DNA of 64,000 nucleotides, from contig NC_057372.1 in assembly GCF_016906535.1 (NCBI RefSeq), positions 1,903,501 to 1,967,500 of the forward strand, given 5' to 3'. This DNA comes from Rhizoctonia solani (Eukaryota > Basidiomycota > Agaricomycetes > Cantharellales > Ceratobasidiaceae). Below, piece after piece: positions 35,187 through 47,087 of the stretch; within the stretch, counting starts at the first letter, position 1, and every line of letters starts with the position of its first letter. A program made the position numbers and the translations under genes. The notes beneath the pieces are model-generated. The model saw nothing but the letters and a program-made list of their open reading frames with translations. It did no database searches and was not told the DNA's origin.

Positions 35187-37577
35187 ATGTCCAATATCAA
35201 TTCCGATTATCCCCCACCTCCACCTTTGAGCGCCGGGATGAACGATCCGACAAGATGTGTATGGCTTCTAGCGTCGGTCGAGGCAAGTTCAATTTAACCT
35301 AAAATAATCATCATACTCAAAATCTCTACGTATACACCGCGAGCTCAATTACAATGACTCATGTTCAAACGTCATATTAATATGAAAAAACAAACAAAGC
35401 AGGATCGACAGGATCGGGATCCAGCGAGACGGTTACAGCTGCGCGGAGCAATAACAACACTAATAACAAGGAGACGGAGAAGAAGAAGATGATGACGAGT
35501 TGTGGTCGTACATCTTGCCTGTTCCCGCCGAGCCTCGTCCCGGCGGTACCCATGCATCTATTCATAGCCATCCCGCCATCACCATCGATACCGCGTCCAC
35601 GGCTGCAACCGCAACCACACCCGTAACCATAACCAGCACAGCCGAAAAAGAAAACTTAAAGTTGCCGACCACGTCTCCTGCGGACAGAAACGCAATTTCG
35701 ATCAGGCTCGCGCTGGGGGACACCCAATCGGCCGTCCAGAAATTGGCGGATCGGGTCGATCGGGTCGTGGATCTGCAACGGCAAGAGACAAGGAATGTGC
35801 ACGATGCCATTGCGCGGGTTGGCCAGTCGGGTGAGTTTGGGGGGTGTGCGGTGCGGAATTTGTTTGTTCGGATATGGTCTGGTAGGAGGTTGGAAGTCCG
35901 AGTTTGGTGTAGAGATAAAAATAGAGGGCTGAGACTCTTGGATACGCTTGGGCTGGGGGGGCGCTGAGTTGGAGAAGAGAACGAAGGAGATTTGATCCTT
36001 GGGGCTGGCAGCTGCGGGGATCTTCTATTCTGTCGTTGTTCGGATGTTGACTCACATCGTGCTTCTTTCCGCCACGCACCTCTATCCATCTTGCATGGTC
36101 TATTTTTGGGAACAATGCAGTCGAACAGGCGTTTACGGCACTCGACCAGACTACCATGGCGCATACATCTAAACTTGACGAAGCCTTATCTCGCATCGCC
36201 CGGCTCGAAGCCGCATTGAGTGCGCAGTCCACGGTGGTGACGCAAATAGGCGCTAAATGCGATGTACACTGCTCGGTGAGGATTCATCCGAAATATCTGT
36301 TTTTTTGGGAGGGGGCCGAATATGGTTTTATTAATGTGAATTTGTGTATGTGCGTGGTGAGAAGGAATTTGGCACCATCATACCGATTCTCCAATCACTT
36401 CCATCCTCGATTCAAAACAGCCACCTTTCAACATCCCAAGCGCTCGAACGATCGTCACAGAACCAGCTGCAAGTCCTGTCCGCCGAGGCGAACCGGTGGA
36501 TGTCCGAGCACCAACTGGCTACTAGCGCAAGTTTGGACAAAGTAAGAGAAGAGGTCAGACATGCGTTGGATGCGAATCGTGAGGCGTGGAGTGTGGCTCT
36601 GTCCTTGCATCGTCAAGAAATGAGTGCGATGCTCTCGGCGGTCTTGGCGGGGATAAGGAGTGTGGCCGGTCCTATTGGTACGACTTCTATTCCTGGATCT
36701 ACTCGTGCTTCTACCACTCGTTCTGGTTCATCCGGGGGGCCAACGCAAACTCTGATCGCTGTGGATAATACAAAAACAACAATGGCTCGAAGTCATGCAT
36801 CGGAGACGCCACTGACTGCAGCGCTCGGCGACACCACACCGCTGCATACATTCGAGCCATATGGACAGCCATCTTCCATCACACATTCCCAGCTGCAAGA
36901 GCGTGCGGCGACCGAGTCCGAGAAAACGCATGGGGCTCAACAACACGCAGCCAAGAATTCGAACGTTCAGGCTCGGCATATCCAAGCTGGTCCAGTACAC
37001 GGTAAAAATAGCACACGATCCGAGGTTCTTCAATCTAGTCGTGTGGTCATGGATGATACCCAGTCGATGCGCTTTCCTCGGTCCCAGACGAAGACGAGGC
37101 TGTGGACCATATGGTGATTGGGAGGAGAGTGCCCTTGGATGGCCGAGGATTCGGCGCGCTCAGTAAACGCGCGAGCTCGACTTTTGCAAGTTTTACAAAC
37201 CCAGCCTCGCCCGGATTTACTATTCACCGCCAGCCGTTTGTGCAAGGTGAGCCTTTGGCCGTCCGTTGATTGGATCGATCTATAGCATATATTCGTATTT
37301 CAGGCTTGAATTTACAACCTGCTCTCGTCCTGCAGGCCAAGGAAAAGCCTGAAGAGGATAATACCGAAACGGGTCAAACTCTGGATCACTCACACCTACC
37401 CTGGGCCAATCTTCATCTCCAGGAAACGTACCCAATGTACGTCTGGTCATCAAAAAACGGCCGGCTAGGGTCGAAGATATTCCTTCGGCCCCGGCCAAAC
37501 GATCGCGCAAGGCCAAAACTAGAGTACTCATGGACTCTCAGGAGTTGTTGATGCTTGACTCTTCGCCAGAACGCTAA
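35187..37577 (+). CDS. Unassigned coiled-coil protein
   Basis: The start at 35187 (MSNINSDYPPPPPLSAG) leads to DELWSYILPVPAEPRPGG, a segment rich in Thr/Ala, then ALGDTQSAVQKLADRVDRVV, VEQAFTALDQTTMAHTSKLD, EALSRIARLEAALSAQSTVV and VLSAEANRWMSEHQLATSAS, all with heptad-like spacing. A Ser/Thr-rich tail follows. The C-terminus in the best frame has LVIKKRPARVEDIPSAPAKR (a basic patch), then VLMDSQELLMLDSSPER. The frame must switch near 35460, 37084 (run of C) and 37372 (run of G), each by one base; exon borders at 35280-35400 are unclear. I do not recognise the family. A coiled-coil with a basic tail could be a structural or chromosome-associated protein, but nothing here proves it. It converges on the Dsc1 gene. 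Confidence 0.6.
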
Positions 37578-37859
37578 ACGTTGAAACATGTGGAATAGAG
37601 GCGTGGGATTGCAGCGGGGTGGCCGGATCTTTTGATACGAATGCGTTCTTACTGTAAACGACTATCTGGAGCCGCAGCGATCGAGAGACTTGTAACATAT
37701 GCATATGTATTGTGTGGGAATGTTTATTACCGTTTTTGGTCAAAACGATGAAATACTGGCTTGTGATGTACAAATCGAGTAAAGTAAAACGAGGTCGAGG
37801 CCAGACCATAAAGAATGAGTGAATAGGATCACGTACCCTTGAATACGAGAGGCGAGGAG

Positions 37860-40830
37860 CTACAAGGGAGGCAACGATCTTCGACATTGGGGGCAAATAT
37901 TCTAATGCCCATGCCATCTCAGTACCCTAATGTCCACAAGTTCATAACTTGGCACGTACCTTGATCGCAAGCCACTGCTCCAGGCATTTCGTATGCTATC
38001 AACAGAATGGTGAAATCGGCCAGAGGTCGATAGATTGTTATTTTTTTTACTTACAAACATATGGTGACACGGTGCAATTGCGTATACGCATTTCGGACCC
38101 ATGCCCACGCCTGCCAACAGCGACGCTCCTTCTTTTGCGCCCCCGCTCACATCGGCACTGTCAAGAAGGATATCATCCATGCATATTGCACAATCTCCCA
38201 GAGACCGGTTGGGGGCTTCGGCGTCAGGGCGTGCGATAGGGGGATGCCAATCATACAACTCGATCTCCACGAGCTTGAAATTTCATCGAAGACAAAATCA
38301 GTATCAAGGGTGTAGCAATTTCAAGGGACCTAGCGCACACTCACCCCTTTGGGAAGAAAGAAACTGGGTCCCAGGTATTCTTGTCCTACCAGTATGGCAC
38401 ATTGCAACAGGGCCCACCCGGCCACAAGCCATATCCAAGCTTACCTATAATGTCAATATGAGGTTGTATTATCCTCCCGAAAACACTTACGCTGACGTTC
38501 GGCAAAAAGGACATTGCCCGGGCATAAAAAAATATCTTCAAGCGCCAGTTGAATTCGGGCTTCGTAGATCATAGTAATTAAGCTACTCACAAAGAGGGAA
38601 GAAGAGGCGACAGAGCGTGGTGCCAATTACATAGCGTTTTTGCAACGCCTTGCGAGTGCCTCTCTTCACGTTCCTCATAATCTGAGGTACCCAGAACGAG
38701 TAGAGCGCGCCGATCGCGTATAGAACCAAGCGAGGCGACACCGTGATTTGAACCAGGAATAAAAATGCAAATAATATCATAATCCCTATCCATTGCGGTT
38801 AGAGTCTGTCAGCTGACCCCAAAGTTCGAACACTCACAAAACTTTGAGTCTGGATCAGTCATGCTATCCACAAATGACCTCGCCCCATCTGCAATACGGC
38901 GAACCCGAACCATCCATCCCGGTGGAGTGCTAGCCTGAGGCAGGGTTGGTGTAGCCTCTGGCTGGTCCGCAAGGAGTGGAGTCTCAGCCTCGTTTGTCGT
39001 TGGCACAGCATTTGGAGTGGGTGTTATCGGTGCCCTCATCACAGCATCTTCCGGCCCTTGGATTTGATGAATGAGCATCGAAAAGCGCTGAATATGTCAC
39101 GGTTAGACTAGGCTCGTGACTCTCAGCCTTCAGCATACCACTTCGAATACTAAGAACAGTGTGGCGGCCAGAAATCCCGGCGCGATAATCGAGAGTGAAG
39201 ATCTACTTTCGGATACAATGCCGACCGTAACATGCTGGTAAGGTTAGACGAATAGGCGTATGATATTCAGAATCTCCAATACTTACTCCGACGAACGAGT
39301 AAGCGTCCGCGATCGCCTGAAGCGCGAATGTCCATCTTGATATCTTGGCGATTGACGACGGCGTACGAGAAGTTTCCATTTGTCGGACAATTAATTTGAG
39401 GATGACGAAGTAGCATATCGACGCAATGAATGAGTCTTAATCGCGACTCGTCAGTTTACAGCTACTGCTGGGGACACATGACTTACACAGGGTGGCCTTC
39501 TCCCAGAATATGGATGCCCTGAACAAGATGTTGGCTGAATTGCCGCAAGAACATGATGACGCACTCACTGCATGCCAACCGCATCCTTGAAAGTCAAAGC
39601 AACGGCGCAGTCTGGGCTTAGGATAAGGCCATCGAGCTTCAGAGGAGGGCGAGACACAGTTCTAGCTCCTGTTGGGTCTTCCATTTCGCTCTCGAGTTCT
39701 TGCATAAGGTACACAGGGAAATCTGCTGCTTTGATTTGGCTGTAGAGTTGGAAAGAGCATGTAGTGACCGAGTTCTTGTCTAAGAAACAAAGGGTATTGG
39801 TGAAATACAGTCGTAAGAAGTATGGGCAATGTAAACAGACCTTCAGCTTGACCGCCGCCTGAATTCTTGATTTTGTCCTGCAAAACATGAATTTGGCGAT
39901 CAATCTCGTCCTTGATTGCGTATGCGGTCATATTCTGTAGTGATGCCGGAACAAGTGGAATAAGCTGCCTTAGATCAGGTTCAAGCCTAAGAGTGTATTA
40001 GACACGGCGTCGTCACTCAGTAACAACATACCCTCTGGCTCCATCAAGCCATAGATCGACCCATCTTCGAAAAAGTGAATGCCCTCAAGTTGATAATTTA
40101 CGAGAACATCATCTTTTGAGTTGACAAAGTCTATATGACCCTATGGCTGTATTGATATTACTGAGATGAGCCTTGTTCAAACTACTCACCGCCAAAAATG
40201 AGTACGGAGTGCTTTGATTAATCCGTAATTCACGAACATTCCCAGCTATCTTGTCGATTCCAGCCCAATGAAAGTCACCGAGGCTAGCATTGAGCCTGGT
40301 CTGGTTCAGCCCTGAAATTAGTGGCCCAACAGTTTTGTTCCAATTCCACGTATGATTGAAGGATGGATCGGATAGATTGAAAAAGGTGGCCATTCCGTTC
40401 ACAAAACCGGTTGTATTGGTAAAATAGGATTGCTTCAAGTCGTCTATGGGCAATCGGGCAGGTAAAAGGGCATCGACGATGGGGGACGTAATGTTGGTCG
40501 TATCTTCCTACAGCAATCATTAAAATCCACCCAAGGGATAGTAACAATACAATACCAGTGTAAAGTTGGATGCAGTCCCGTTCAGCCAAGCGGTATAATT
40601 ACTTTGTTGATATTCAAGAGACCGGAGTGTATCCTCTATAACCCAGATAAGGTAGATGTCCGAGACCGATGGGTGTGTATTCTCGAACCTTGTTGTGCTT
40701 GAACTGACGGATCATCGCCGCTGAGGAGAAAGAGAACTATGCTAATTAAAAGTATAGATGTGATAGAGCTCCTAGCTTGATTCGGATTCAAAGGGGTTGT
40801 AGCAGCCGCTCCAGGAAGAGGCGTCTCCAT
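37860..40830 (-). CDS. DSC1: Dsc1/Tul1: transmembrane RING-H2 E3 ubiquitin ligase of the Golgi Dsc complex
   Basis: The protein is the catalytic subunit of the Golgi/endosomal Dsc ubiquitin ligase, which tags membrane proteins and, in fission yeast, is needed for SREBP cleavage. The start at 40830 (METPLPGAAATTPLNPNQ) is followed by a hydrophobic segment ITSILLISIVLFLLSG. The luminal part contains NYTAWLNGTASNF, FEDGSIYGLMEPEG, then CSFQLYSQIKAADFPVYLMQ and KLDGLILSPDCAVALTF, typical of Tul1/Dsc1. Several membrane segments lie between 38600 and 39550 (YYFVILKLIVRQM, FLAATLFLVFEV, MLFAFLFLVQITV). The C-terminal RING-H2 has CAICMDDI, then APCHHMFHTKCLEQW and NICPQCR, stop at 37860-37862. Ten or more introns. 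Size of about 750 residues and the layout fit the family. No frame break was noticed. Confidence 0.85.
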
Positions 40831-41163
40831 GAGCGTATTGGGGTGGCGAGTTGCAATGGATGGGCCAGCTGAGCGTTAGTAATCAGACCCTTGGCGCTTA
40901 GGTACTACGATAAAGCCGGCTCGGGACCAAAATTTCTTCAGAGCCATCCACGTTAGGTGAGTTGACGTTCCAAGTTCATTCTTTCTATCCTCAATATGAT
41001 GTTTGTGAGGCATTTGGCTTGAATATCTTGGTGATGGAGCCCATCGCCGTGTAGAAAATATCACGCTACCTTATAATTCTTGTCTGACTCTTCAGCTCTT
41101 ATTCTCAATCCTGCTTTAGGAACATCACTGACAAATTATACTTAGTTTATAGCACATTCCGAA
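40831..41163. promoter_or_regulatory. Divergent intergenic region between DSC1 and the FIST gene
   Basis: These 333 bp separate two divergent start codons (40830 minus and 41164 plus) and must hold both promoters. No clear TATA box or repeated motif was seen. Confidence 0.4.
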
Positions 41164-42634
41164 ATGGCTGTACCAACGTTTAGGACGTATATTGCCCCAA
41201 GCACTCAGTCTCTCCTTCGACACCTGGGCCATTCCTCAGCCATCTCGGCCAACAACGTCAATATGTTTGCTCTCTCGACTCACGCAGATGACTTGCAAGC
41301 TGCCGTTGCTCACTTGACAGCGATCCCAAACTCGATAGGCACCTTGACCACTTCAGTTTTCAAAGGAGTTCAACTATCGATTGCATCTTATCCAAAAGCA
41401 TCCTGCCTTCCCTTCCGGTCCACTGTTCCTGGGGTTCCCCAGGCACAAGTGGGTCGTATTCGAACATACCGGCCTCCCAGTCGTGAGGAACAAGCCTCAG
41501 AGACGCGACTAGGAAACATGCTAGCAGAGGGAAGTGTGGATTGGAATGATGCGTTGAGTGAAAGCGGTCCTCTGGAGCTTCCCTCGGATCTACAGCGCAT
41601 TCGGTGTGTTGGGCTTTACCGTTTATCCCACATGTATTTACACCGTAATAAACAAAAATTAGTGATAAATCCAGTGTTTCTTCATTTTTCTATCTCAGCG
41701 ATGGTAGACCAGAAGGGCTGTTTGATTCACTACACCGACACTTTCCTGCTGCTAGCCAGGTCGGCCGTGGTTCCTAAACCAAGTGGATAGTTTCTGACTT
41801 CGGCATCATCCCTCAGCTTGGCTTGATTGGTAGTTCGACGCCGTTCATTACCGGACGTCCTTTTACTCTGTTTGAAGGAACCAGCGTCGTTTCTGACGGA
41901 GCAGTTGGAGTTGCCTTGTTTAATCACACCACGCCAAGTAGCGATATATGTTTTGATGGCATATATGCAGTCTCCGAGCCGATGGAAGTAACTCAGTACG
42001 TGTATGCGCTATGCTTCGGGATGTTCAATTAAGTCTGATGCAGGGCACAGACTAACTTGGTTGAAACCTTGGACGACGGGAACCCAGCCGAAACGCTGAT
42101 GGCAGCTATGAAAGCCGGCGGCACAATCGGGAAAGACCAGGAAATTTATCTCGGGGTCATAAGCGACCCTACTTCCGGTCCTAAGGCACAGCATTCTGGA
42201 ATACGCACTTACAACTACAGCCGAATTTATCGGATTACGGCCGGAGGTCCTTCTCGAGGATCACTCCTTTTGGACGCCGCGGAAGGTCCTCAGACAGGTA
42301 CTAAAGTTCAAGTGAGTAGTGATGCTGCGCACAAGGATGTAGTACTAATGCTCAAATCAACCTCGCATATATATAGTTCGCTACCGCCAGCCCACCTCAG
42401 AAGGCCTCGCATGGTTTGAACCTTTCCAGTCCGGCGTCACCAACTGTTTTGTTGAATGTATTGGACGAAACTCAAGTTCAGGCATCTTCTGTCGACTCGG
42501 ACATCCGCGTACTGGACAAGCTATTCATTGGAACTTCCGAAAACGGGTTTGTTCTGAAGGCACCAAGTAAAGCAAACCAAGGACGTCCTTGGATGTGTTC
42601 AGTACCTGGTGCAACGGTTCAATGGGTTTGGTAA
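41164..42634 (+). CDS. FIST-domain protein
   Basis: The start MAVPTFRTYIAPSTQSLLRH leads to NMFALSTHADDLQAAVAHL, AIPNSIGTLTTSVFKGVQ and LSIASYPKASCLPFRS, then (next exons) RPEGLFDSLHRHFPAASQ, WIVSDFGIIPQLGLIGSS, TPFITGRPFTLFEGTSVV and GAVGVALF. This is the FIST N-terminal sensory domain; the FIST C-type part has GVISDPTSGPKAQHSG and YRITAGGPSRGSLLLDA. In bacteria and eukaryotes FIST domains are thought to bind small ligands such as amino acids; in animals they occur in the F-box protein FBXO22. No F-box was seen here. An in-frame TAA sits at 41775-41777, inside a 24-bp GT...AG segment (41760-41783) that would need removal for the conserved protein to continue. The stop is at 42632-42634. Confidence 0.7.
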
Positions 42635-43282
42635 AGCAGATACCAACCTATCATGTATATTAACCTATGCATAAAGCAAAATATTTCGAGTTGAAGCTAT
42701 TCAGGTGTTCATGTATTGTTCTATATGGCTTCGAGAGGTTGGTGGGGTAGCATGCCTTCAAAGCACTATCTTACTATAGATTACCACTTGGAAGGTGGAA
42801 TCGTTATTTCCGCCCTAACTGCAACCACATAATTTATGTCTCCAAGGCCCAAGCTTATAATTAATATGTACGGTATGCATGCGCGGATCACTTGGTTAGG
42901 CTTGTTGGTGAAACATTGTATTATTGATCATGCTATTTACATGAAAACTGCCACCACAGCTAAGGTTACTTGAGAAGGCGAATGGCAATGGGGCAGATAA
43001 CTGTCTGGTAGCAATATTACACAAGCGAACGGAATAGATAGGACATGTTCCAACGGTATCTTTTGAATTAATGGTATCTCAAACTCGGGCGGCGAGGGTA
43101 TGCTGATGGGCAAATGCGTGGTTCGATCCAGCATCACGAAGAGCGGACATATTGGTACTGGTAGTGGGCGTGGTGGGTATGAGATCTGGGATATATCCGT
43201 CGGTATCGGACTGGGGGTTAGTCTCGTGGCCAGACAGCCCAAAAAGGAGGCGCTCAAAGGACGAATGAGTCAGTGGGAAAGA
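42635..43282. other. Intergenic, downstream of two converging genes
   Basis: The FIST gene and the first dsRBD-like gene converge on this stretch, so it should hold both 3' ends. No coding region or repeat was recognised. Confidence 0.4.
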
Positions 43283-43945
43283 TCAAGAAAGGTGTATCAT
43301 CTGCTCAATGGTGATATTAGCACCATTCAATCGCATAATATACAAGTCTACCAGGAACATACGCAGTGTCCACTTTTCAAAAGTTTCCGAGCTGCTTCAG
43401 TCCTAGCATCCTTTAAATTTCGTCCTTCACCAAAGCAATCATCAACAGGCGAATAATTTAGTCTGTAGCAAACTTTATTCGAGCTAACGAGATCATCCAA
43501 GCGAAACAAGAATATGTCGCACCTAATATCGAGACAATCTGTCTTCCTGCCTCCCACCCAAAACATGGCCAGTAGTTTATAAGCTCATACGTAGCCTGCC
43601 TGTCCATCCATTGATCAACAATGCTCCTGGAGGTAATTTCTAGATGTTTCCAGTCTTGAAAGTAAAAAGTCAGGGGGAAACCATCATGACTAGGGATCGC
43701 GCAACATTTGATGCAGGTAACTTGATGCATCTAATTCAGGTAAAATGCAGTCCGGAGGAAAGAATGAACTCACGGTATGGAACTACTCTATGTATGATTT
43801 CGTTTTTGGGTCGGCGGTATGATGATTCCTGCCAGTCAACTTTGGCTTTAGTCTTGGTCTCCCACTTGGCGAGAGCATCGGTCGGATGCTGCCTCGAGTC
43901 TGGATTCCAAGTCTCCCAACGACCAGAAGATGGAATCCGATTCAT
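43283..43945 (-). CDS. Small protein with dsRBD-like C-terminal motif, copy A
   Basis: The start at 43945 gives MNRIPSSGRWETWNPDSRQH, then PTDALAKWETKTKAKVDW and NEIIHRVVPY. After an intron comes VTCIKCCAIPSHDGFPLTF and a middle segment ending in PCFGWEAGRQIV. The C-terminal exon reads CYRLNYSPVDDCFGEGRNLK, DARTEAARKLLKSGHC, and a last tiny exon encodes MIHLS before the stop at 43283-43285. The end resembles the last beta strand and helix of a double-stranded RNA-binding domain (G.G.s.K.A...AA..LL). I do not recognise the N-terminal half. The same plan occurs in the gene at 45441-46086. Length is about 165 residues in four exons. The dsRBD call rests on the helix pattern only. Confidence 0.55.
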
Positions 43946-45440
43946 GTGTAGCTAGAGGGGAGGGTGAGAGGTTTGTGTGCTGTTAAACCGAGTACAATCC
44001 CTATCGACGAGCCACGAGAAGGCTTACTTATGCATGCCGTACGGACGCAGCCTTGATCAGCGTAGACCGCTGTCGGGATAGCGCAGCCACGGAAGACCAC
44101 CTATTGTCTGACTGAAGTAGGTAGGGATACTCGCCAGCTTCGTTTTTACCAAGACCTAGAAAGACAACAGTCTATTATCAGAAACGCGCCACATCCTGCT
44201 ACCAGCGTGTTTCGTGTAACGTCAAAAGCAAGGTCTAGGGCAGTAAGATTAATAGTGCACATACCTCATTAGGGTTCTGAAAGTTCTCCGGGAAGCTTGT
44301 ATCATTTAGGAATTATTCGGTGCACGGTGTAGTAGCGGATAATAAGAGATAGATGACGCGCTGTTGGGGCCCGGTACAAGGTCTTTCCGCACCCAAAGTT
44401 CCACAGAAGCTCTTGAGTGTATCGCAGTGATGGGCGAGGAACTGAAGGAACGTGTCTCGCCCATCACTAAATATTCGAGCTGGGCATGTGGTCACTGGTG
44501 GATGGAGTGGTGCACTGGGACAAAGAGATAGAGGTGATACCTCCGCTTAATCTGCTAACAATATATAGCGCGCTGCTTCTAGGGAGTTTTTTTGTGATGT
44601 TTCATAGAAGTTTCCTCGATTGTCAGGCTATTGCAAGTAACTAGAAATGTTTTGTTGTGATGATTGACTTGAATCCAATGAACGGTGATTGCTCATGATC
44701 AAATCAATGCCAGATACAACTCACTTACATCCGTGGAGTTTTTCAAGCGCGGTTATACTCGTGATTATTGCCCACGCCAATAAGTTATAAAAAATGATAC
44801 AAAACTCGGTACATGATATATGCTCATGGCTAGCATTATTTCAACCGGTGATCAAACATCTTTATGAACTGATTGCAGAGCGTCAAGTAATTTCTCGAGA
44901 TTTAGCACCCAACCAGCGGCGGAACTACTTCCAACGAGTTTTGACGAAACTCTTATACACCAGGCAGCTTCCTACCACTCTCATATAGAATAGACTATGT
45001 GATAACATACCTCTCTCTCTTGCTTGTGTCCGAGTAGTTCGAGTGGTCATTGGAGATGCTTCGGTTAGCATCAGTATAGCAGTTCCGCGGCAAGTAAGTT
45101 ATTCCTAAAACAAATGGGGAAACGCCAAGGCTCCTGAACTGGCGGAGGATGAATTGATGCAGCAAGACCGGTTCTACAGTATTGTTAAGAAATAACAGGG
45201 AAGCAAACCGGCTACAGGTGTGGTATGTGGGCGCAAATGATACATTGGCGCCGGCTACGGATAGTAGTGATGATAAACGAAGGTATGCTGGTACGATTGT
45301 GTAGGGTTGTGGGTATGCAACGTATGAATGAATGTGAAAACAGAAACAAAGAGGCGAAATATTCCGAATACCGTGAGTCATCAAAGGAGAGAACAACCGT
45401 GTCTGGACAAATGAAGTCCGGAGGGTAAAAAGGATGGCGC
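43946..45440. other. 1.5-kb region between the two dsRBD-like genes
   Basis: No gene was supported. It holds a perfect 13-bp inverted repeat (44426-44438 and 44456-44468) with a 17-bp spacer. Minus-strand frames at 44313-44495 and 44995-45396 have no recognised domain. Confidence 0.45.
44426..44468. repeat. Perfect 13-bp inverted repeat
   Basis: AGTGATGGGCGAG at 44426-44438 is followed 17 bp later by its exact reverse complement at 44456-44468. Transcribed, it would form a 13-bp hairpin. Confidence 0.8.
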
Positions 45441-46086
45441 TTAGTCGAGGCGTATCATCTGATCACAGAAGAATATTAGTCAAGGACTTGTGAAGGCTAA
45501 ATAGAGAACGTACGCAGTGACCGCTCCTGAGGAGCCTTTCGGCTGCGGTTGCTTTGGCTGCCTTCAAACTCGGGCCTGTTCCTAGGCATTCGTCAATGCG
45601 GCACCGGACAAGTTTGTAGCAAACTTCACATCCCATAGTCAGATTCATACGCATATTAGTTGAGATGGTTTTGGCTTACTCATGACTGAAACGTATGGTT
45701 GAGGATAACCTCCCACACGAGACCAGTATTCGAGTAACCGACGGTCGTGTTGATGCCTGTACTCCCAATCCCTCACTGCCCTTTCGACCCGGTCGAAGTC
45801 TCCATAAGGAAACTCCAGAACGCCACCACGTCCATCCACAAGGGGGTGGACTTTGACACAGGTCACTATGCTAAATGTCAGTCGCAGCGAGATACAGTAC
45901 AATTAAACCCGACTCACATACTGGGACCACGGTATGTACGACCGTGTTGTCTGAGTTGCGGCGCTGGGCGCAGACCCAATCGACCTCTGCGCAGGCATCT
46001 ACCGCCCAGTTGGCAAGAGCATCAGTTGGCCATTGCTGGGGCTGTCGGGGGCGCCACACGACCCAGCGACCAGAGCAACTAGACAT
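45441..46086 (-). CDS. Small protein with dsRBD-like C-terminal motif, copy B
   Basis: The start at 46086 gives MSSCSGRWVVWRPRQPQQWP, then TDALANWAVDACAEVDWVCA and NTVVHTVVPV. The second exon has VTCVKVHPLVDGRGGVLEFP and YRHQHDRRLLEYWSRVGGYP. The third has CEVCYKLVRCRIDECLGTGP, SLKAAKATAAERLLRSGHC and a last small exon encodes MIRLD before the stop at 45441-45443. The GTGPSLKAAKATAAERLL segment fits a dsRBD end helix better than copy A does. Shared with copy A: SGRWxxW, PTDALAxW, VDW, VVHxVVP, VTCxK, VCYxL, LLxSGHC and the MIxL last exon. So the two genes are paralogues about 1.5 kb apart on the same strand. A role in RNA binding is inferred, not shown. Confidence 0.6.
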
Positions 46087-47087
46087 GTTCAGTGGAAAGG
46101 AAAGTGGAGAGGAAGAGAGGGTTAAGAGACCAGGGAAAAGATGAATCTCAACCCACCCTCTATCCTGGTTTTATTCTGAGCTGAGGGGGCCTATGTGATA
46201 TCGGCAACTTGCCCCAACTGTTGTGTACAGGCCCCCGTGACTTCGAGTTCGTCGTTAATGGCAAGAGTATGGGCAAGAACGCTGATACGCGAGCCACGCC
46301 ATACCATAGCCATAGCCTCTAAACATACGTACAAACGGCCGCGGACACTAACAGGGATGACTTCCAGAGTCCAGACCCTGCACTATTGTGTTTCCGACCA
46401 AACTCTTGGTGTGTTATTGGGGAACCTTTGGGTCTATGAAAGTAAAGTACGTCAAAACGAAGCAGCTAAAGTCAGCACAGGATAAATGATATTGTTGAAA
46501 TTAGCGAGTGGATCCAAGCAAGACGTTGGTGATAAAGTCAATTAACGGGATTAACGGCCAACTGGTGCTTTCGAAAGACCATTGGGTTGCCGATCCGAAT
46601 GATCGAGTTTTTGAGTCCTCGGCTTCTAAAGTCCAGGAGAGCTAGCAACAGATAGTCAATGGGATGTGGTAGAACCGAGATGAACCGGAGGGGGGGAGCC
46701 AGGGCACGTCCAGAAACCAGTAGTATTTCTATACTACAAAATGAGCCGCAATTAGTACATTGTGCGCATCGCTTCGTCATACAAGTTCTAGCGATGGGCG
46801 AGACCCGTGCTCGATTTCATGTTTAAAAAGCGTATGCCCTGTAATTTCCAAGGCGGTGAAAGCGCGCTCGGGCAGTGCTAAGGTGCGAACGAGCATACAT
46901 CTTTCGTTTGGGTGTCTCGTCCAAGTCACCATACAGTACATTGATTAGTGGTGACAGTCCTCGATGGTGGCGTTCATCCAGTCCTCGAACGTGGGTTGGT
47001 CAGTGTTAAGCGCCATTCGATTACTTAAACAGATCTTTAAAGCTTTCCCAACCACCACCTAACGGCCTAGATATAATAATTTCTGCC
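46087..47087. other. Intergenic, no supported gene
   Basis: About 1 kb. A minus-strand frame at 46538-46780 with CxxC-like spacing near its start (KRCAQCTNCGSFC) has no partner exons and no domain. The 3' part should contain the promoter of the gene at 47088. Confidence 0.4.

Noticed and set aside
44995..45396. 133-codon minus-strand frame between the dsRBD-like genes
   Set aside because: No similarity to either paralogue or any known domain.
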